Positions 1-9,439 of a stretch of DNA of 33,692 bases are shown here, piece after piece; the first letter of the stretch is position 1, and each line of letters begins with the position of its first letter. Below the pieces are notes generated by a model. It saw only the letters and a list, made by a program, of their open reading frames with translations. It did no database searches and was not told the origin of the DNA. This DNA comes from a virus, in IMG/VR virus record IMGVR_UViG_3300030943_000105, positions 1 through 33,692 of that record. One strand, 5' to 3'. A program made the position numbers and the translations under genes.

Positions 1-562
1 CAAGTCCTTCAACTATTTCCATTAGGTCGCAATCGAACTTTCCATACATAGTTTCATTCCATCTCTTTTTAAGAGTTTGTAAGTGGAAAATCATATCAAT
101 GTTTCCATCGAATTTACCCATGTGGTTGATTGACTTTGGAGCATCACCATTTTGTTTTAAAATCCATCTTCGTTCCTTATTTTCTAAGACGAACTGAATA
201 GCATCATCAATATCTGTAAAGTTTTTTGATTCTGGTTGGTAGAATCCAGCAGACTTGAATAGTTTTTGACCTAATTGTCTATCGTTTTCAAGTTTATCAC
301 CCATTTCAGAGCCACCAAAGACGAACTCTCCTTGTTTTCTTAGCCAATCTTGTAGATTTCCATGAGAACAACCGTCTATAAGCCAAATATAGCCCTTTCC
401 TAGTTCGTTGTGCCAGTTATCTATCTTGGGAATGATGCCATCACCTATTTTTTTTGATTGTTTATCTGGAATATACATACAAACTTCATGTCCTTCATTT
501 TGAAGTTGCATAGCTAAGTCTAGAAGTTCCCCATATTCTGAATGTATTATGAATTTTGTCAT
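1..562 (-). CDS. ATP-grasp (PurD-like) protein, C-terminus cut off
   Basis: The reading frame opens with ATG at 562 and runs off the left edge, giving about 187 residues. The N-terminal half looks like a Rossmann-type pre-ATP-grasp domain (TKFIIHSEYGELLDLAMQL). It is followed by GGSEMGDKLENDRQLGQKLF, which resembles the entry to the ATP-grasp domain of phosphoribosylamine-glycine ligases, and by WILKQNGDAP, a typical first nucleotide-binding strand. The catalytic C-terminal part lies outside the window. It starts 1 nt after the stop of the upstream internal-protein gene (TAACATG), so it is co-transcribed with virion genes. Phage PurD-like ATP-grasp proteins are known but their substrate is generally unclear. 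An amide ligation on a nucleotide, base or peptide is possible. The family call is fairly firm; the function is open. Confidence 0.6.
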   Translation of the reverse strand, partial: MTKFIIHSEYGELLDLAMQLQNEGHEVCMYIPDKQSKKIGDGIIPKIDNWHNELGKGYIWLIDGCSHGNLQDWLRKQGEFVFGGSEMGDKLENDRQLGQKLFKSAGFYQPESKNFTDIDDAIQFVLENKERRWILKQNGDAPKSINHMGKFDGNIDMIFHLQTLKKRWNETMYGKFDCDLMEIVEGL

Positions 563-563
563 G

Positions 564-2609
564 TTATTTTATTTTACCTTTTAATGTTTTAAAATTTACT
601 CCAGTAAAGTAATCAGAGTTAAAGTCTCCCCATTCATTAGAACCATACATCTTTCCAACACCATTTGATAGTTGGGGAATAGCCTTTTGTTTTGTTGCTG
701 ATAATAGTTTAGTCATTTCTGTATCTGTAAGAGGTCTAGATAATTTAGGAACAAATGTGTCCTCTCCATCACCCTTGACAATCTTAGAACTAAGTATTTT
801 TACATCTTTGGGAAGTGCAGAACGAATTTGTGCTTCTGTTATTGTTTTATTTGTTGTTCCTTCATTCATACCAACATTTAAATAGTGTCCTTCTGGTGCA
901 TTTGGAACTTTTACTTCTTTAGGAGGATTTAAACCTATACCAATATTCTTAGCTTGTGGTTCATCGAATCCTCCAATCTTTCCCGGTAAGTTAATAACTC
1001 CGGGTGTTTCTGCTGTGTTTGGATTTCCTTTAATCATTGGAAGACCTGCTCTATCTTTTGTTGAGAACGAACTTGTCATTCTTGGAACACCTCCTTTACT
1101 AGATACGTCTTCTATCGTAGAATATAAATTCTTTATTGCTCTATTTGGGTCATTTAAGAACTTCAAGAATTTCTTAGTTGCTTGTAGTGAAAGACCACTT
1201 GCTATTGAAGCTGGGTTTCCTGTTAGAACACCCCTAACTATTTCTTCTCCAGAGAATAAGTCTGCAAGTCCGGATGCTCCACCACCTACGTTCTTTAATT
1301 GTTTATTAACTGCTTTAGCAATATCTTTTTCTGTTGAAGAAAGTGCACCATATTGTTTTCTCAAAAGAGAAACTTCTGGTGTTCCAATTTGTTGTGCAGT
1401 TGTATCAAGATTGTCTCTTAGAAGATTACCAAATGATGCAGATGCGGTTGCCTTAGCTTTATCAGAACCGCTTTGGAAATAAGGTTCAGCATCATTATTT
1501 AAGTCTTTTATAAATGTATTATATTGGTCTACATTAGCCATTGGAGTCTTACTATACTTTTCATACAGAGACTTTAGATAAGGAGTTTCTGATGCAGATA
1601 CACCAAGTTGTTTTATTTTTGCTTGAAGTTTTGCAAGTGGTTTGTCAAGTGAAATACTTATATTCTTTTCTTTTAACATATTACTCATCTTGTTCCAAAT
1701 ATCCTCTTTCGTTTTTACAACTGCTTGTGCGTGTTCACCTACATTTTCTGGAAGTCTCCCTTTGTCGTAAGTTCCTGCATTATTAGAGAATTCTAGATTA
1801 CTCTTATTATCAGTAATTAATTTAACTGCTTCTCGGTTATTTGAAAGTTGACCTTCTGTTAGAGCAATAGATTTCTTTGATGATGAAGGAAGTGCTTTAG
1901 AATAATTTTTATCAATAAAGTCATCTAATTTTTTAGGTGTTGTTCCTTCTAGTTTGTCTGCAAGTTTTGTTCCTGCTTTTGAGATTGTTCCTGTAATATC
2001 TTCTTTGACTGCATTTAATCCTTCTTTAGATAGTGCTTCTTTTATTGGAGCTTCTATAGGTTTTGCTTCTCCTCCTCCTACTGCTAAAAGTGCAGTATTT
2101 AAAGCATCTCCAAATAGTGTTGCTGATTCTGGGTGTTTCTTAGCTAACTCATCTACCTTTGGTGCAAGTGTGTCGTAAAGTTTTGCGAGAGTTGGATTTT
2201 GTTGTCTTAATATTGGAGTTATAGTTTTTCCTATGGCTTGTATAGCTGGAGTAAATGGAGCAAGGGCTATTTGTGCTCCTCCAGTTATTGTTCCAAGTCC
2301 CGCTTCTGCTATATTACCTACAGTTTTAACTGTATCTTTTATACTTCCTAAAAAGTTTCCTTTATCTTTTCCACTTTTAGCAATATCTAAACCACTGGTG
2401 ATTGCACCAGCACCAGTTTTAATACTACCTGCTATTTTTTTAGCACCTGCTAATTCTTGTCCACTAACTTTATCTATATATCCACCAGTGTCCAACTTTG
2501 TTTGTAGGTCTTTTGGTGCTGTGGGTGTATTAGTTTTTCCGGGAGTGAATGGAACAAATCCACTCTTTCCTGTTCCGGTTGTAGTTGGTGTAAATGGTTG
2601 AAATGTCAT
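564..2609 (-). CDS. Large internal/ejection-type virion protein
   Basis: 681 residues. The N-terminus is rich in Thr, Pro and Gly (repeats of PFTP), followed by Ala/Gly/Lys-rich amphipathic segments around residues 50-140 and long helical stretches around 150-470. The C-terminal 90 residues look globular. I see no enzyme motif. It is the second-last gene of the virion operon, 4 nt downstream of another long helical protein. This is where short-tailed phages encode internal core or ejection proteins that enter the cell with the DNA. That role is inferred from size, composition and position only. Stop is TAA; there is no clear Shine-Dalgarno. Confidence 0.45.
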   Translation of the reverse strand: MTFQPFTPTTTGTGKSGFVPFTPGKTNTPTAPKDLQTKLDTGGYIDKVSGQELAGAKKIAGSIKTGAGAITSGLDIAKSGKDKGNFLGSIKDTVKTVGNIAEAGLGTITGGAQIALAPFTPAIQAIGKTITPILRQQNPTLAKLYDTLAPKVDELAKKHPESATLFGDALNTALLAVGGGEAKPIEAPIKEALSKEGLNAVKEDITGTISKAGTKLADKLEGTTPKKLDDFIDKNYSKALPSSSKKSIALTEGQLSNNREAVKLITDNKSNLEFSNNAGTYDKGRLPENVGEHAQAVVKTKEDIWNKMSNMLKEKNISISLDKPLAKLQAKIKQLGVSASETPYLKSLYEKYSKTPMANVDQYNTFIKDLNNDAEPYFQSGSDKAKATASASFGNLLRDNLDTTAQQIGTPEVSLLRKQYGALSSTEKDIAKAVNKQLKNVGGGASGLADLFSGEEIVRGVLTGNPASIASGLSLQATKKFLKFLNDPNRAIKNLYSTIEDVSSKGGVPRMTSSFSTKDRAGLPMIKGNPNTAETPGVINLPGKIGGFDEPQAKNIGIGLNPPKEVKVPNAPEGHYLNVGMNEGTTNKTITEAQIRSALPKDVKILSSKIVKGDGEDTFVPKLSRPLTDTEMTKLLSATKQKAIPQLSNGVGKMYGSNEWGDFNSDYFTGVNFKTLKGKIK

Positions 2610-2613
2610 ATAA

Positions 2614-4566
2614 TTATAGTGGAACTGCTAATCCGTTTTTAATGTCTTCTAGGGATGCGTAACCGGGTTGACCTGTTTGTGCATCAAGAGCTGGTTGCAT
2701 ACCTGCTGGAATATTTGCACTCATTTCTTTTATTAATGTATCATAGTGATAACCTTGTCGTGTTAATGATTTTTCTACGAATGTCTTATCATCTGGAACA
2801 GAACTTCTCATTAGTTCTGGACTTGAACCTGCCATTCCATAAAGTGCCTTAATTGAATCTGGGAATGAGTTTGTTTGTTTATCGAAGTTACCAATAACAT
2901 TATTCATGTCGTTCTCCATAGCTGTAACAACTTGTTTGAATACTTCTGGAGATTGAGATGCGTTAATAAGTTTTTCAACTTCTGCTTGTGCACTATCTGT
3001 TAGAGCTTGTGCTGACTTTGCTCCTCCGGATGTAACTTTAGCATATTCACGTCCTGCGGTGTAGATATAAGTTTCAAATTCTGCTAGGTCTCCTGCTGGA
3101 GTAAAGTTACCTGCCATCCATTGTGCGAAGTTGTTAGCTATTTTAGCCCCACTTCTTCCAACCTTATCACTTTGTCCAAGTGCAAGATTTAAGTTATCAA
3201 CTGCGGTGCTTCCATATGTGTGAATAAATGCTGATGTTTGAAGAAGTTGTAAGTTAGCAGAACTCAAATTCTTAAATTGAGTCTTAGCTATAGCAACATC
3301 GAATGGAGTCAAACCATAAGCTTTCATTATTTGTGTTTCCTTATCTTTAACTGATAGAATTGCACCGGATGGTGTTCTTCCTCCAACTGTTGAAGTAGAA
3401 CCTAACATATCTAGGATTGCTAGGTTGTAAAGGTCTTGTTGTGATACTGGAGTTGTAGAACCTTTGACATAAACTGGTTTTCCAGAAATTAAAGTATTTA
3501 ATACTTGTGCTGGTGTTGCTCCGTCTGCAAGTGTAAGTTTTGCTGGGTCTATATTTGTAACATTTCCAGTATTCGTAACACCCGTCTTTGAAATACCACC
3601 ACTTCCAGATGATGTAGTTGTTGTTTGAACTTTATTTGATGCTGATGAGTTTGCTGGGGATTCTGTCCAAACTACTTTTTGTCCTACAACGTTTCCTGCT
3701 GGGTCATATACGTTAACTTTTGCTGACTTCCAACCAGTTTGTTCTAGTTTTTGTGTAAATTGTTGTTCTTGGTCTGAAACTTTTTGAGTTGACAAGTCGA
3801 TTTTTTCTTGTCCTTGTGCCAATGTTGCGTTCTTGAAAGATTGACTTACCATATCATTGTAATTCTTTCCTGCAATATTTTGTTCTCCAACTAATTGAGT
3901 TCTTTGAGTTAGAAGGTCTCGTCTTTCTTGTAATAGAGGTGCGTTCTCTGCTAGAACTGTTGAACGTAATTGTGATTCATTGACAACTCCTCCAGAACGT
4001 GTTATTTCATCACGCTTATCTTGAAGTGTTCTATCAAGGGTAGCATTAATATCATCAATTTGTTTTGTAACACTAAGAACAGATTTTTGTGAAGATGTAT
4101 AAGCATCTTTAGCTGTTTGAACTTCTGGTGGTAAGGTAGTTTCTGGTGTAGTTGGAGAAGTTGTTGATGTTGCACCTGCCACTGTCCCACTAACTGTTTC
4201 TTTTTGTGTAGGTGTAGTGGTTACTGCTGGAGTTGCTCCTTGAACTGTCCCCCCAACGTTAGGAGTTGAAGGTTGTCCACTCTTTATTTTATTTAATAGT
4301 AAAGTATCTTGGTCTGCACCACCAGTATAATTAGAAACTCCATATTGAGAAGCGTATTTAGCTCTAGATTGTAGTGAAGGGTCTTGTCCTAAATAGGAAA
4401 GATAATCAGAGAATGAATTATCTGGTTTATAAGATGTATAAGTATTCTTCAAGTTAGCTAAATCTTGAATTGAAGCAGTTGAATATTTAGAAATTTCATA
4501 AGGAGTTGGTGCTCTGCCAATATTCTTTTGAAAAACGTCTGTGATTTGATTTTCTGTTGTTGCCAT
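2614..4566 (-). CDS. Large helical virion protein, probable internal/tail protein
   Basis: 650 residues. Residues 1-30 (VFQKNIGRAPTPYEISKY) resemble the short helical motifs found at the N-terminus of some phage tail or internal proteins. Residues 100-150 form a Thr/Pro/Val-rich linker. Residues 150-270 are a predicted coiled coil (many Gln, Asp, Leu; e.g. VTKQIDDINATLDRTLQDKR). A Ser/Thr/Gly-rich linker follows, then a mixed globular C-terminal half. It sits between the beta-rich tail protein (1 nt gap) and another long internal-type protein (4 nt gap). A structural or ejected core protein is the best guess. No lytic transglycosylase or other catalytic motif could be recognised. Confidence 0.45.
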   Translation of the reverse strand: MATTENQITDVFQKNIGRAPTPYEISKYSTASIQDLANLKNTYTSYKPDNSFSDYLSYLGQDPSLQSRAKYASQYGVSNYTGGADQDTLLLNKIKSGQPSTPNVGGTVQGATPAVTTTPTQKETVSGTVAGATSTTSPTTPETTLPPEVQTAKDAYTSSQKSVLSVTKQIDDINATLDRTLQDKRDEITRSGGVVNESQLRSTVLAENAPLLQERRDLLTQRTQLVGEQNIAGKNYNDMVSQSFKNATLAQGQEKIDLSTQKVSDQEQQFTQKLEQTGWKSAKVNVYDPAGNVVGQKVVWTESPANSSASNKVQTTTTSSGSGGISKTGVTNTGNVTNIDPAKLTLADGATPAQVLNTLISGKPVYVKGSTTPVSQQDLYNLAILDMLGSTSTVGGRTPSGAILSVKDKETQIMKAYGLTPFDVAIAKTQFKNLSSANLQLLQTSAFIHTYGSTAVDNLNLALGQSDKVGRSGAKIANNFAQWMAGNFTPAGDLAEFETYIYTAGREYAKVTSGGAKSAQALTDSAQAEVEKLINASQSPEVFKQVVTAMENDMNNVIGNFDKQTNSFPDSIKALYGMAGSSPELMRSSVPDDKTFVEKSLTRQGYHYDTLIKEMSANIPAGMQPALDAQTGQPGYASLEDIKNGLAVPL

Positions 4567-4567
4567 T

Positions 4568-5998
4568 TTATTTTGTGATTAAATCTATTCCTCTAATTAT
4601 TGGTCTCCAGCTTCCGGTATTTGTTGTTGTGAGAACTATTTTACATTTATCTCCTGCGAATCCTTTTACATCTAGTCTTGTCCTTTTTTTATTTAATTGA
4701 TTTGTCGGAGTTATATCATCTAATGTTATCGTTTGTGTTCCTGCTATAATATCTTGACCGTCTCCATAAACTGTTACACTTATCTTATCTGTTCCAGATT
4801 GAGGAGGAGAGTCATACCAAATATCTAATCCTTGAAGATTTTTTACTGGAATCCATTGAGAAGCATATGATATTTGATTAAACGTTGTGCTTGTAAAATC
4901 ATAGAAAAATAAATGAGTGCTCCCATCAATTCCTAGTAAATAACCATTATAAGAGTTTAGGAATTTATAATATACTTGACCTGTTGATAAAACGAATTCT
5001 TCTGTTCCAATATCTTTTTTTGCATATATTAGTAAATCGTTTGAATCTAGATTAAGTCCAAGTCTGTTTCCAAAATCAAATAAAGCTCCTTTATCACTTG
5101 CTGTGGTTATTTTAGATATTTGTGGATTAATAAGTGGAACAAGTTGAGTTCCTTTTAGATAAAATATTACTGTGTTTGTCTTAGTTACATTACCTATATC
5201 AACTGCAACGTATAGAATTCCATCAATAACCCTCATATCTACGAATTTACCTGCCATCTTCATTGAATAGTTATATCTACTATCAATACCATTCCACAAG
5301 AATAAATAGTTACTATTGAAGTTTCCGTTTGCTCCAGCGATTGCTAGATACTTGTCATTAAAATTCTTTAGTCCTTTAATAGACCATCCTGTTCCCAAAT
5401 CTATTCCGGGTGTTGGAGTTGAGAAACTTCCATCAATCTTTTCTACCTTAGAGTTTTGGTTTGTTATCATGCAGAAGTTTAAAAAGTTCTCCATGTAGTG
5501 AGGGTCAAACGTTCCACTTAGATAACCATTTGCAAAGTTACTCCAAGTTGATGAAGATAAAGGAACTGGTGCTTTGTAAATCTTGTTTGAAGTTGCTGGA
5601 TTTGTAATTACTAAAAGTTGTCCATTATAAACTTGGACTCTACCTGTTCCTATTCCAACCGTTTCATTTCCTCCACTAGGTTGAGAGAATATCGCTAGGT
5701 TTCCTCCGAAAGTAAATACCCCGCCATATATTTTAGATATTGCATCTATCGCATAGAATTCATATGTTGAGTCATTACTTGGTGTTATGTCTATTCCATT
5801 ATTTAAAAATTGTTGTGCAAAAGGTTGCCAAATATTAGATGCAATTAGTGGTGCAACTTGTTCTTCTTGTCCACCAACTACATCCAAGTAGTATGTTGGA
5901 TTAACACCAGATATTAAATAGTGTTGATTTTTGTCTGAATATTGTGGAACATCCGGACTCATCTTTAAGAAATTTTCTATTGGTATTTTTTTACTCAT
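4568..5998 (-). CDS. Beta-rich tail protein, nozzle-like candidate
   Basis: 476 residues from the ATG at 5998. This start is chosen because it gives an 8-nt ATGAGTAA overlap with the upstream stop; a longer frame to 6043 would cover that gene's end. The sequence is almost entirely beta-strand-like, with repeated short hydrophobic strands and aromatic turns (GGVFTFGGNLAIFSQ, YLAIAGANGNF, FVDMRVIDGILYVAVD). This suggests a beta-propeller-like fold followed by a C-terminal beta-sandwich. Position directly after the head-tail adaptor and the small HEFTE protein is where podoviruses place their tail nozzle (T7 gp12 or P22 gp10 role). The function is inferred from fold type and order. Confidence 0.45.
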   Translation of the reverse strand: MSKKIPIENFLKMSPDVPQYSDKNQHYLISGVNPTYYLDVVGGQEEQVAPLIASNIWQPFAQQFLNNGIDITPSNDSTYEFYAIDAISKIYGGVFTFGGNLAIFSQPSGGNETVGIGTGRVQVYNGQLLVITNPATSNKIYKAPVPLSSSTWSNFANGYLSGTFDPHYMENFLNFCMITNQNSKVEKIDGSFSTPTPGIDLGTGWSIKGLKNFNDKYLAIAGANGNFNSNYLFLWNGIDSRYNYSMKMAGKFVDMRVIDGILYVAVDIGNVTKTNTVIFYLKGTQLVPLINPQISKITTASDKGALFDFGNRLGLNLDSNDLLIYAKKDIGTEEFVLSTGQVYYKFLNSYNGYLLGIDGSTHLFFYDFTSTTFNQISYASQWIPVKNLQGLDIWYDSPPQSGTDKISVTVYGDGQDIIAGTQTITLDDITPTNQLNKKRTRLDVKGFAGDKCKIVLTTTNTGSWRPIIRGIDLITK

Positions 5999-6371
5999 AA
6001 CCGGGATAACCCATAGCTTCGTATTTCTTCCAATTAATACCAAGCTCTTTAGCTAGTAATTTTTCAACCTTTTCTGCAAAATGGTGTTCTTTCTTATAGG
6101 GTGCTTTTGGATGGTCTCCGGGTTCTCCGGGTAAACCTTCTTCGTTAAACCATATGTCAAATTTTGAAATTTCCTTTTCGTTAATTCCTCTTTTTTGAGT
6201 TAAAAACCATTCTGTAAATTCGTGCATTAATACCAAGAATTCATATTCTGGTGTCCAGTTAGATACTCTAAATTGCCATATTCCTTTTTCTGGATAATAG
6301 TCTCCGCACGTTTCATATCGTTGCTTTTTTGCGGGTATAGTTTTAAATTGTATATTTGGTAAATGCTTCAT
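5991..6371 (-). CDS. Small protein with HE-F-T-E motif
   Basis: 126 residues. The centre carries LVLMHEFTEWFLT (about residues 47-59), a helix with His-Glu and a second Glu four residues later, and a later HHFAEKVEKL helix that could supply a third ligand. This pattern recalls compact zincin-like proteins but is not the canonical HExxH. The rest has charged turns (GDHPKAPYKKEHH). It lies between the head-tail adaptor (gap of 1 nt) and the beta-rich tail protein (8-nt overlap), so it is translated with tail genes. It could be a tail-associated peptidase or simply a metal-binding tail-completion protein. I do not recognise the family. Confidence 0.5.
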   Translation of the reverse strand: MKHLPNIQFKTIPAKKQRYETCGDYYPEKGIWQFRVSNWTPEYEFLVLMHEFTEWFLTQKRGINEKEISKFDIWFNEEGLPGEPGDHPKAPYKKEHHFAEKVEKLLAKELGINWKKYEAMGYPGYE

Positions 6372-6372
6372 A

Positions 6373-7146
6373 TTAACTCATTGAATTAAATCCGAAAGGA
6401 TAAGCCCAACCCCCAACTTCTTCTTGACCTTCTACTACTCCTAATTCTAGTGGCATATGTGCTGATGCGTAATCTTTTACTTCTTGAAGTCTTTTTGCGA
6501 ACATTCCTTGTGCTTGTGCTAATAACTCATCGTTCCCTAGTCTTAGTGCAACATCAATTAAAGCTCCCCAAGTTATTGTATCATGAAATGATGGGAATAT
6601 TCTAGGAGAATCTACGTCATTAATGAGTTTATCTTGTCTCATTATATAATACATTTTTACACCATTTGTTACTGGATATTTTGTTGCGTCAGTTACTAGC
6701 GGTAGAAGTGTAAAGTAAAGTCCAAACAAAAGTGCCTTTGATGATTCGGTTGAGAACATATACTCTGGGTCGCTTATTGAGTCTGGGTCTATTATATCAA
6801 CTCTTTGATATTCATTTGACTGTGGGTTTGTTATGTCTTGTGGCATAAATGCTACCCATATAGATTTTATCTTTTCATAAGCTGGTGCTGTTCCTGTTCC
6901 ATCTGGGAAAGTGTAAGAACCATCTCCTATTACTAGGTCTGTGGTTGCTTCTCCCATGTAGAAGTTCTCGTTCACTGAACGAATAGCATCTTGGCATTGT
7001 GCATAGTATTTATTGATTATTCTATTTAAGTCTCCCTCTGAAATAGATGAAGAATTACATTTTCCAATAAAATATATGTCTTGCTTTAGTCCCGAAAGTG
7101 TTGTAGAGCCAGTATCATTATAAGAAAGTCCTAAGTATTCTGTCAT
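6373..7146 (-). CDS. Head-tail adaptor (tail tubular protein A/gp4-like)
   Basis: 257 residues. The N-terminal third is helical (SEGDLNRIINKYYAQCQDA). It is followed by a beta segment with ENFYMGEATTDLVIGDGSYT and IKSIWVAFMP, then helices near the C-terminus (LAQAQGMFAKRLQEVKDYAS). This architecture is shared by connector/adaptor proteins of short-tailed phages (T7 gp11, P22 gp4 type), which bind below the portal ring. The start lies 9 nt after a TATAAT box, so transcription probably starts only a few bases before the ATG. It follows the fibre gene 7181-7837 and precedes tail genes, consistent with a connector role. Assignment rests on pattern and order. Confidence 0.55.
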   Translation of the reverse strand: MTEYLGLSYNDTGSTTLSGLKQDIYFIGKCNSSSISEGDLNRIINKYYAQCQDAIRSVNENFYMGEATTDLVIGDGSYTFPDGTGTAPAYEKIKSIWVAFMPQDITNPQSNEYQRVDIIDPDSISDPEYMFSTESSKALLFGLYFTLLPLVTDATKYPVTNGVKMYYIMRQDKLINDVDSPRIFPSFHDTITWGALIDVALRLGNDELLAQAQGMFAKRLQEVKDYASAHMPLELGVVEGQEEVGGWAYPFGFNSMS

Positions 7147-7155
7147 ATTGTTTAT

Positions 7156-7183
7156 ATTATAGCACGTTTATAAAATTCGTCTA
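7156..7183 (-). promoter_or_regulatory. Virion promoter (16-nt element plus extended -10)
   Basis: On the minus strand the sequence reads TAGACGAATTTTATAA, then ACGTGC and TATAAT. The same 16-nt block recurs at 16224-16239 ahead of the portal gene. The -10 hexamer (7156-7161) ends 9 nt before the ATG at 7146, giving a nearly leaderless mRNA. The TAG of the block is also the stop codon of the upstream fibre gene. No DnaA box is present. Confidence 0.65.
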
Positions 7184-7837
7184 GTTTCCTAATTTGCTTA
7201 TTGTTAATGTTACGTGGTCTATTATTAGATTTGTTGCACCTGTATGGTTTGCTACACATAAACTAATAAGGTCTCCTACACTTAGAAAAATTATTCCAGA
7301 ACCGGAAATAGATGTAGGCTTCCCAGAGTTTATTATTTCAGAGTGGTTAGCCATAAAACTTTGTCCAGTTCCATTCAACATAACTGAACCCTCACATTCT
7401 TGGTTATTACTTGCAGAATGAACAGACATAGACCAAACAACCCTATAAGTTCCTTCAACTCCGCATAATAATTCTCTCGCATTTTGGAAAGTAAAACCTA
7501 CACATAAACCACCAGATAAACCAGTCCCTATTTGATAGAAAGTATTTGATGCAGATACAGTTATTGTTATGGTTGCATTGTAAGCATACATATCTCCATA
7601 AACACCCATGAAAAGATTTGTTTGTTCGTTTATTAGGTCGATTGTGTCTTGACTTAGTGGAAATAATAGTTGACCCTCATTTGTTTGAAGTTCGTCAACA
7701 TTATTATTTATATCATCAATACTACCATTGATATCTTCTAAATTATTATCTAGATTATCAGAAAAGTCCTGTAATGAAGAATCATTATCATCAAGTCTTG
7801 AATTTATATCATCTATTTGTTGTTGAATATCGTCCAT
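7181..7837 (-). CDS. Trimeric tail fibre with coiled coil and jelly-roll-like head
   Basis: 218 residues. Residues 1-55 are a regular acidic heptad-type coiled coil (MDDIQQQIDDINSRL, then DDINNNVDELQ). Residues 80-218 are beta-rich with ATITITVSASNTFYQIGTG, TYRVVWSMSVHSAS and LIIDHVTLTISKLGN. This is the strand pattern of C1q/TNF-like trimeric domains often found at fibre tips. It lies 1 nt downstream of the Gly-rich fibre gene. It probably forms a trimer that recognises the host surface or caps another fibre. Stop TAG lies inside the next promoter. The fold is inferred from sequence pattern only. Confidence 0.6.
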   Translation of the reverse strand: MDDIQQQIDDINSRLDDNDSSLQDFSDNLDNNLEDINGSIDDINNNVDELQTNEGQLLFPLSQDTIDLINEQTNLFMGVYGDMYAYNATITITVSASNTFYQIGTGLSGGLCVGFTFQNARELLCGVEGTYRVVWSMSVHSASNNQECEGSVMLNGTGQSFMANHSEIINSGKPTSISGSGIIFLSVGDLISLCVANHTGATNLIIDHVTLTISKLGN

Positions 7838-7838
7838 T

Positions 7839-9401
7839 TTATTGTCCGCTTATTTTACTTTTCCAATTAGTTACCGCCTTCGTTATACCATTCCAAGAAG
7901 TAGGGGTAATTGGTTTGTTAATAATGTTCCAAATCGTGTGAATTGCACTATTTATTCCTTTTAATATTGCAAATCTTCCCACTGCGTTCATAATTGAATC
8001 ACTTATTTTTCTACTAAATGTTCCGAGTCTAGATAGAGTTGCAAATCTTGAAGCACCGTTCATTATTGAATCAGAAAGATTTTTCATATGCGTAACTAAT
8101 TTTGTTAAGACAACAAATCTAGAAACACTATTCATTATGGAATCAGATAAACTTCTCATATAATTTGCTAGTCTATTTAAGGTTACAAACCTACCTACGG
8201 AATTAGATATTGAGTCAGATAAACTTCTAAAATAATTCTCCATTCTTGAAAGAGTAGTGAACCTAGAAGCTCTATTCATTATATTATCAGTTAAATTTCT
8301 TATATATCCCAAAAACCTACCAAGAGTTACAAATCTACTTGCATTATTCATCATAGAAACTATAAGTGTTCTAGCCATAGTAGCCAATCTATTTAGTGTA
8401 GTAAATCTACTTGCACTATTCATTATTGAGTCAGAAAGTGCTCTTGATGCTCCTTTAGTGAGTGTTGCTAATCTTCCTGCTCCATTCATCATAGAAACGG
8501 TAGGTTTACGAGACATAGTGGCTAGTCTAGTTAGTATAGCTAATCTTCCAGAATTATTCATCATGGAAACGGTTACAGTTCTTAGAGAGTTAAGTATTCT
8601 TGTAAGTCCCACAGTTCTACTTGCTCCATAAGATATTGAGTCAGAAAGTGAACGAGTATAATTATTTACATTAGTTACAAGTGTTAAGTTTCCACTAACT
8701 ATAAATTTAGCAATACTCTGTCCTGCAACTGTTGAAGTATCTAAAGTATTTCCTGCACCTGTAATTGTTGGTGTTCCAAAATCGGATGTTGTCCAACGAA
8801 TAATTACGATACCATTTGCTCCATTTGAACCATTCGTTCCAAATCCATTTCCTCCTATTCCTCCTTGACCAATAGCACCAGCTCCCGAAGTTCCATTTCC
8901 TCCATTACCACCTCCAGCACCGCCTCCTGCATAAGTTACTGCTGAACCTGTAATTGAATTTGATGTTCCTGCTCCACCATTACCTCCCACAGAAGTTCCG
9001 GGAGTTGTTCCACTTGCAGAAGCACCTCCTCCTCCTCCCCCACTAACATTAGCTCCTCCCTCTGCTCCACCATTTCCACCTTGTGAACCTGTTCCAAATC
9101 CAAAACCATGCCCCGCACCTCCTCCACATCCTCCATTTTGTCCAGCACTTCCTCCACCTCCACCTCCCCCCCCTCCACCTGTAGCGGTAATTGTAGAAAA
9201 GACACTATTATTTCCATTAGAACCACCATAAGTATTTATACCACCACCTGTTCCAACTACTACAGAATAAACTTGCGGGGTTAGAGTGAAAGAAGCATTA
9301 TATTGGTATCCTCCAGCTCCTCCACCTCCTGAACCTCCTCCACCATTGGAAGAACCTCCTGCTCCACCACCACCTATTGCTAATACTTGTCCTGTTGCCA
9401 T
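7839..9401 (-). CDS. Polyglycine-rich adhesin/fibre with ten 24-residue repeats
   Basis: 520 residues. Residues 8-200 are extremely Gly-rich with runs of up to ten glycines and end in ANGIVIIRW, a signature common at the end of Gly-rich phage fibre domains. A short beta segment follows (SIAKFIVSGNLTLVTN). Residues of about 252-489 hold ten tandem repeats of 24 residues (one copy of 22) with the pattern S-D-S-I-M-N-x-x-S-R-F-x-x-L-x-R-L. A Trp-containing tail ends the protein. Polyglycine helices form host-binding faces in adhesins such as gp38 of T-even-like phages, so a receptor-binding or fibre-shaft role is likely. It is next to the trimeric fibre gene. Repeat number may vary between relatives. 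Confidence 0.6.
   Translation of the reverse strand: MATGQVLAIGGGGAGGSSNGGGGSGGGGAGGYQYNASFTLTPQVYSVVVGTGGGINTYGGSNGNNSVFSTITATGGGGGGGGGGSAGQNGGCGGGAGHGFGFGTGSQGGNGGAEGGANVSGGGGGGASASGTTPGTSVGGNGGAGTSNSITGSAVTYAGGGAGGGNGGNGTSGAGAIGQGGIGGNGFGTNGSNGANGIVIIRWTTSDFGTPTITGAGNTLDTSTVAGQSIAKFIVSGNLTLVTNVNNYTRSLSDSISYGASRTVGLTRILNSLRTVTVSMMNNSGRLAILTRLATMSRKPTVSMMNGAGRLATLTKGASRALSDSIMNSASRFTTLNRLATMARTLIVSMMNNASRFVTLGRFLGYIRNLTDNIMNRASRFTTLSRMENYFRSLSDSISNSVGRFVTLNRLANYMRSLSDSIMNSVSRFVVLTKLVTHMKNLSDSIMNGASRFATLSRLGTFSRKISDSIMNAVGRFAILKGINSAIHTIWNIINKPITPTSWNGITKAVTNWKSKISGQ
7935..8648 (-). repeat. Ten 72-bp coding repeats in fibre gene
   Basis: Ten tandem units with a 24-codon period (one unit two codons short) encode the second half of the Gly-rich fibre. 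Conserved positions are S-D/V-S-I/M-M-N, then S/G-R-F/L and a closing L-x-R. DNA copies have diverged but keep blocks such as ATTCATTATTGAATCAGA on the plus strand. Confidence 0.8.
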
Positions 9402-9439
9402 AAATTACTTATTTCCTTAATAAATTTAATTTCCTAGTC

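Noticed and set aside
1015-2601. Plus-strand ORFs opposite the internal protein gene
   Set aside because: Hydrophobic low-complexity translations that mirror the Ala/Lys-rich minus-strand gene; no start signals or spacing support.
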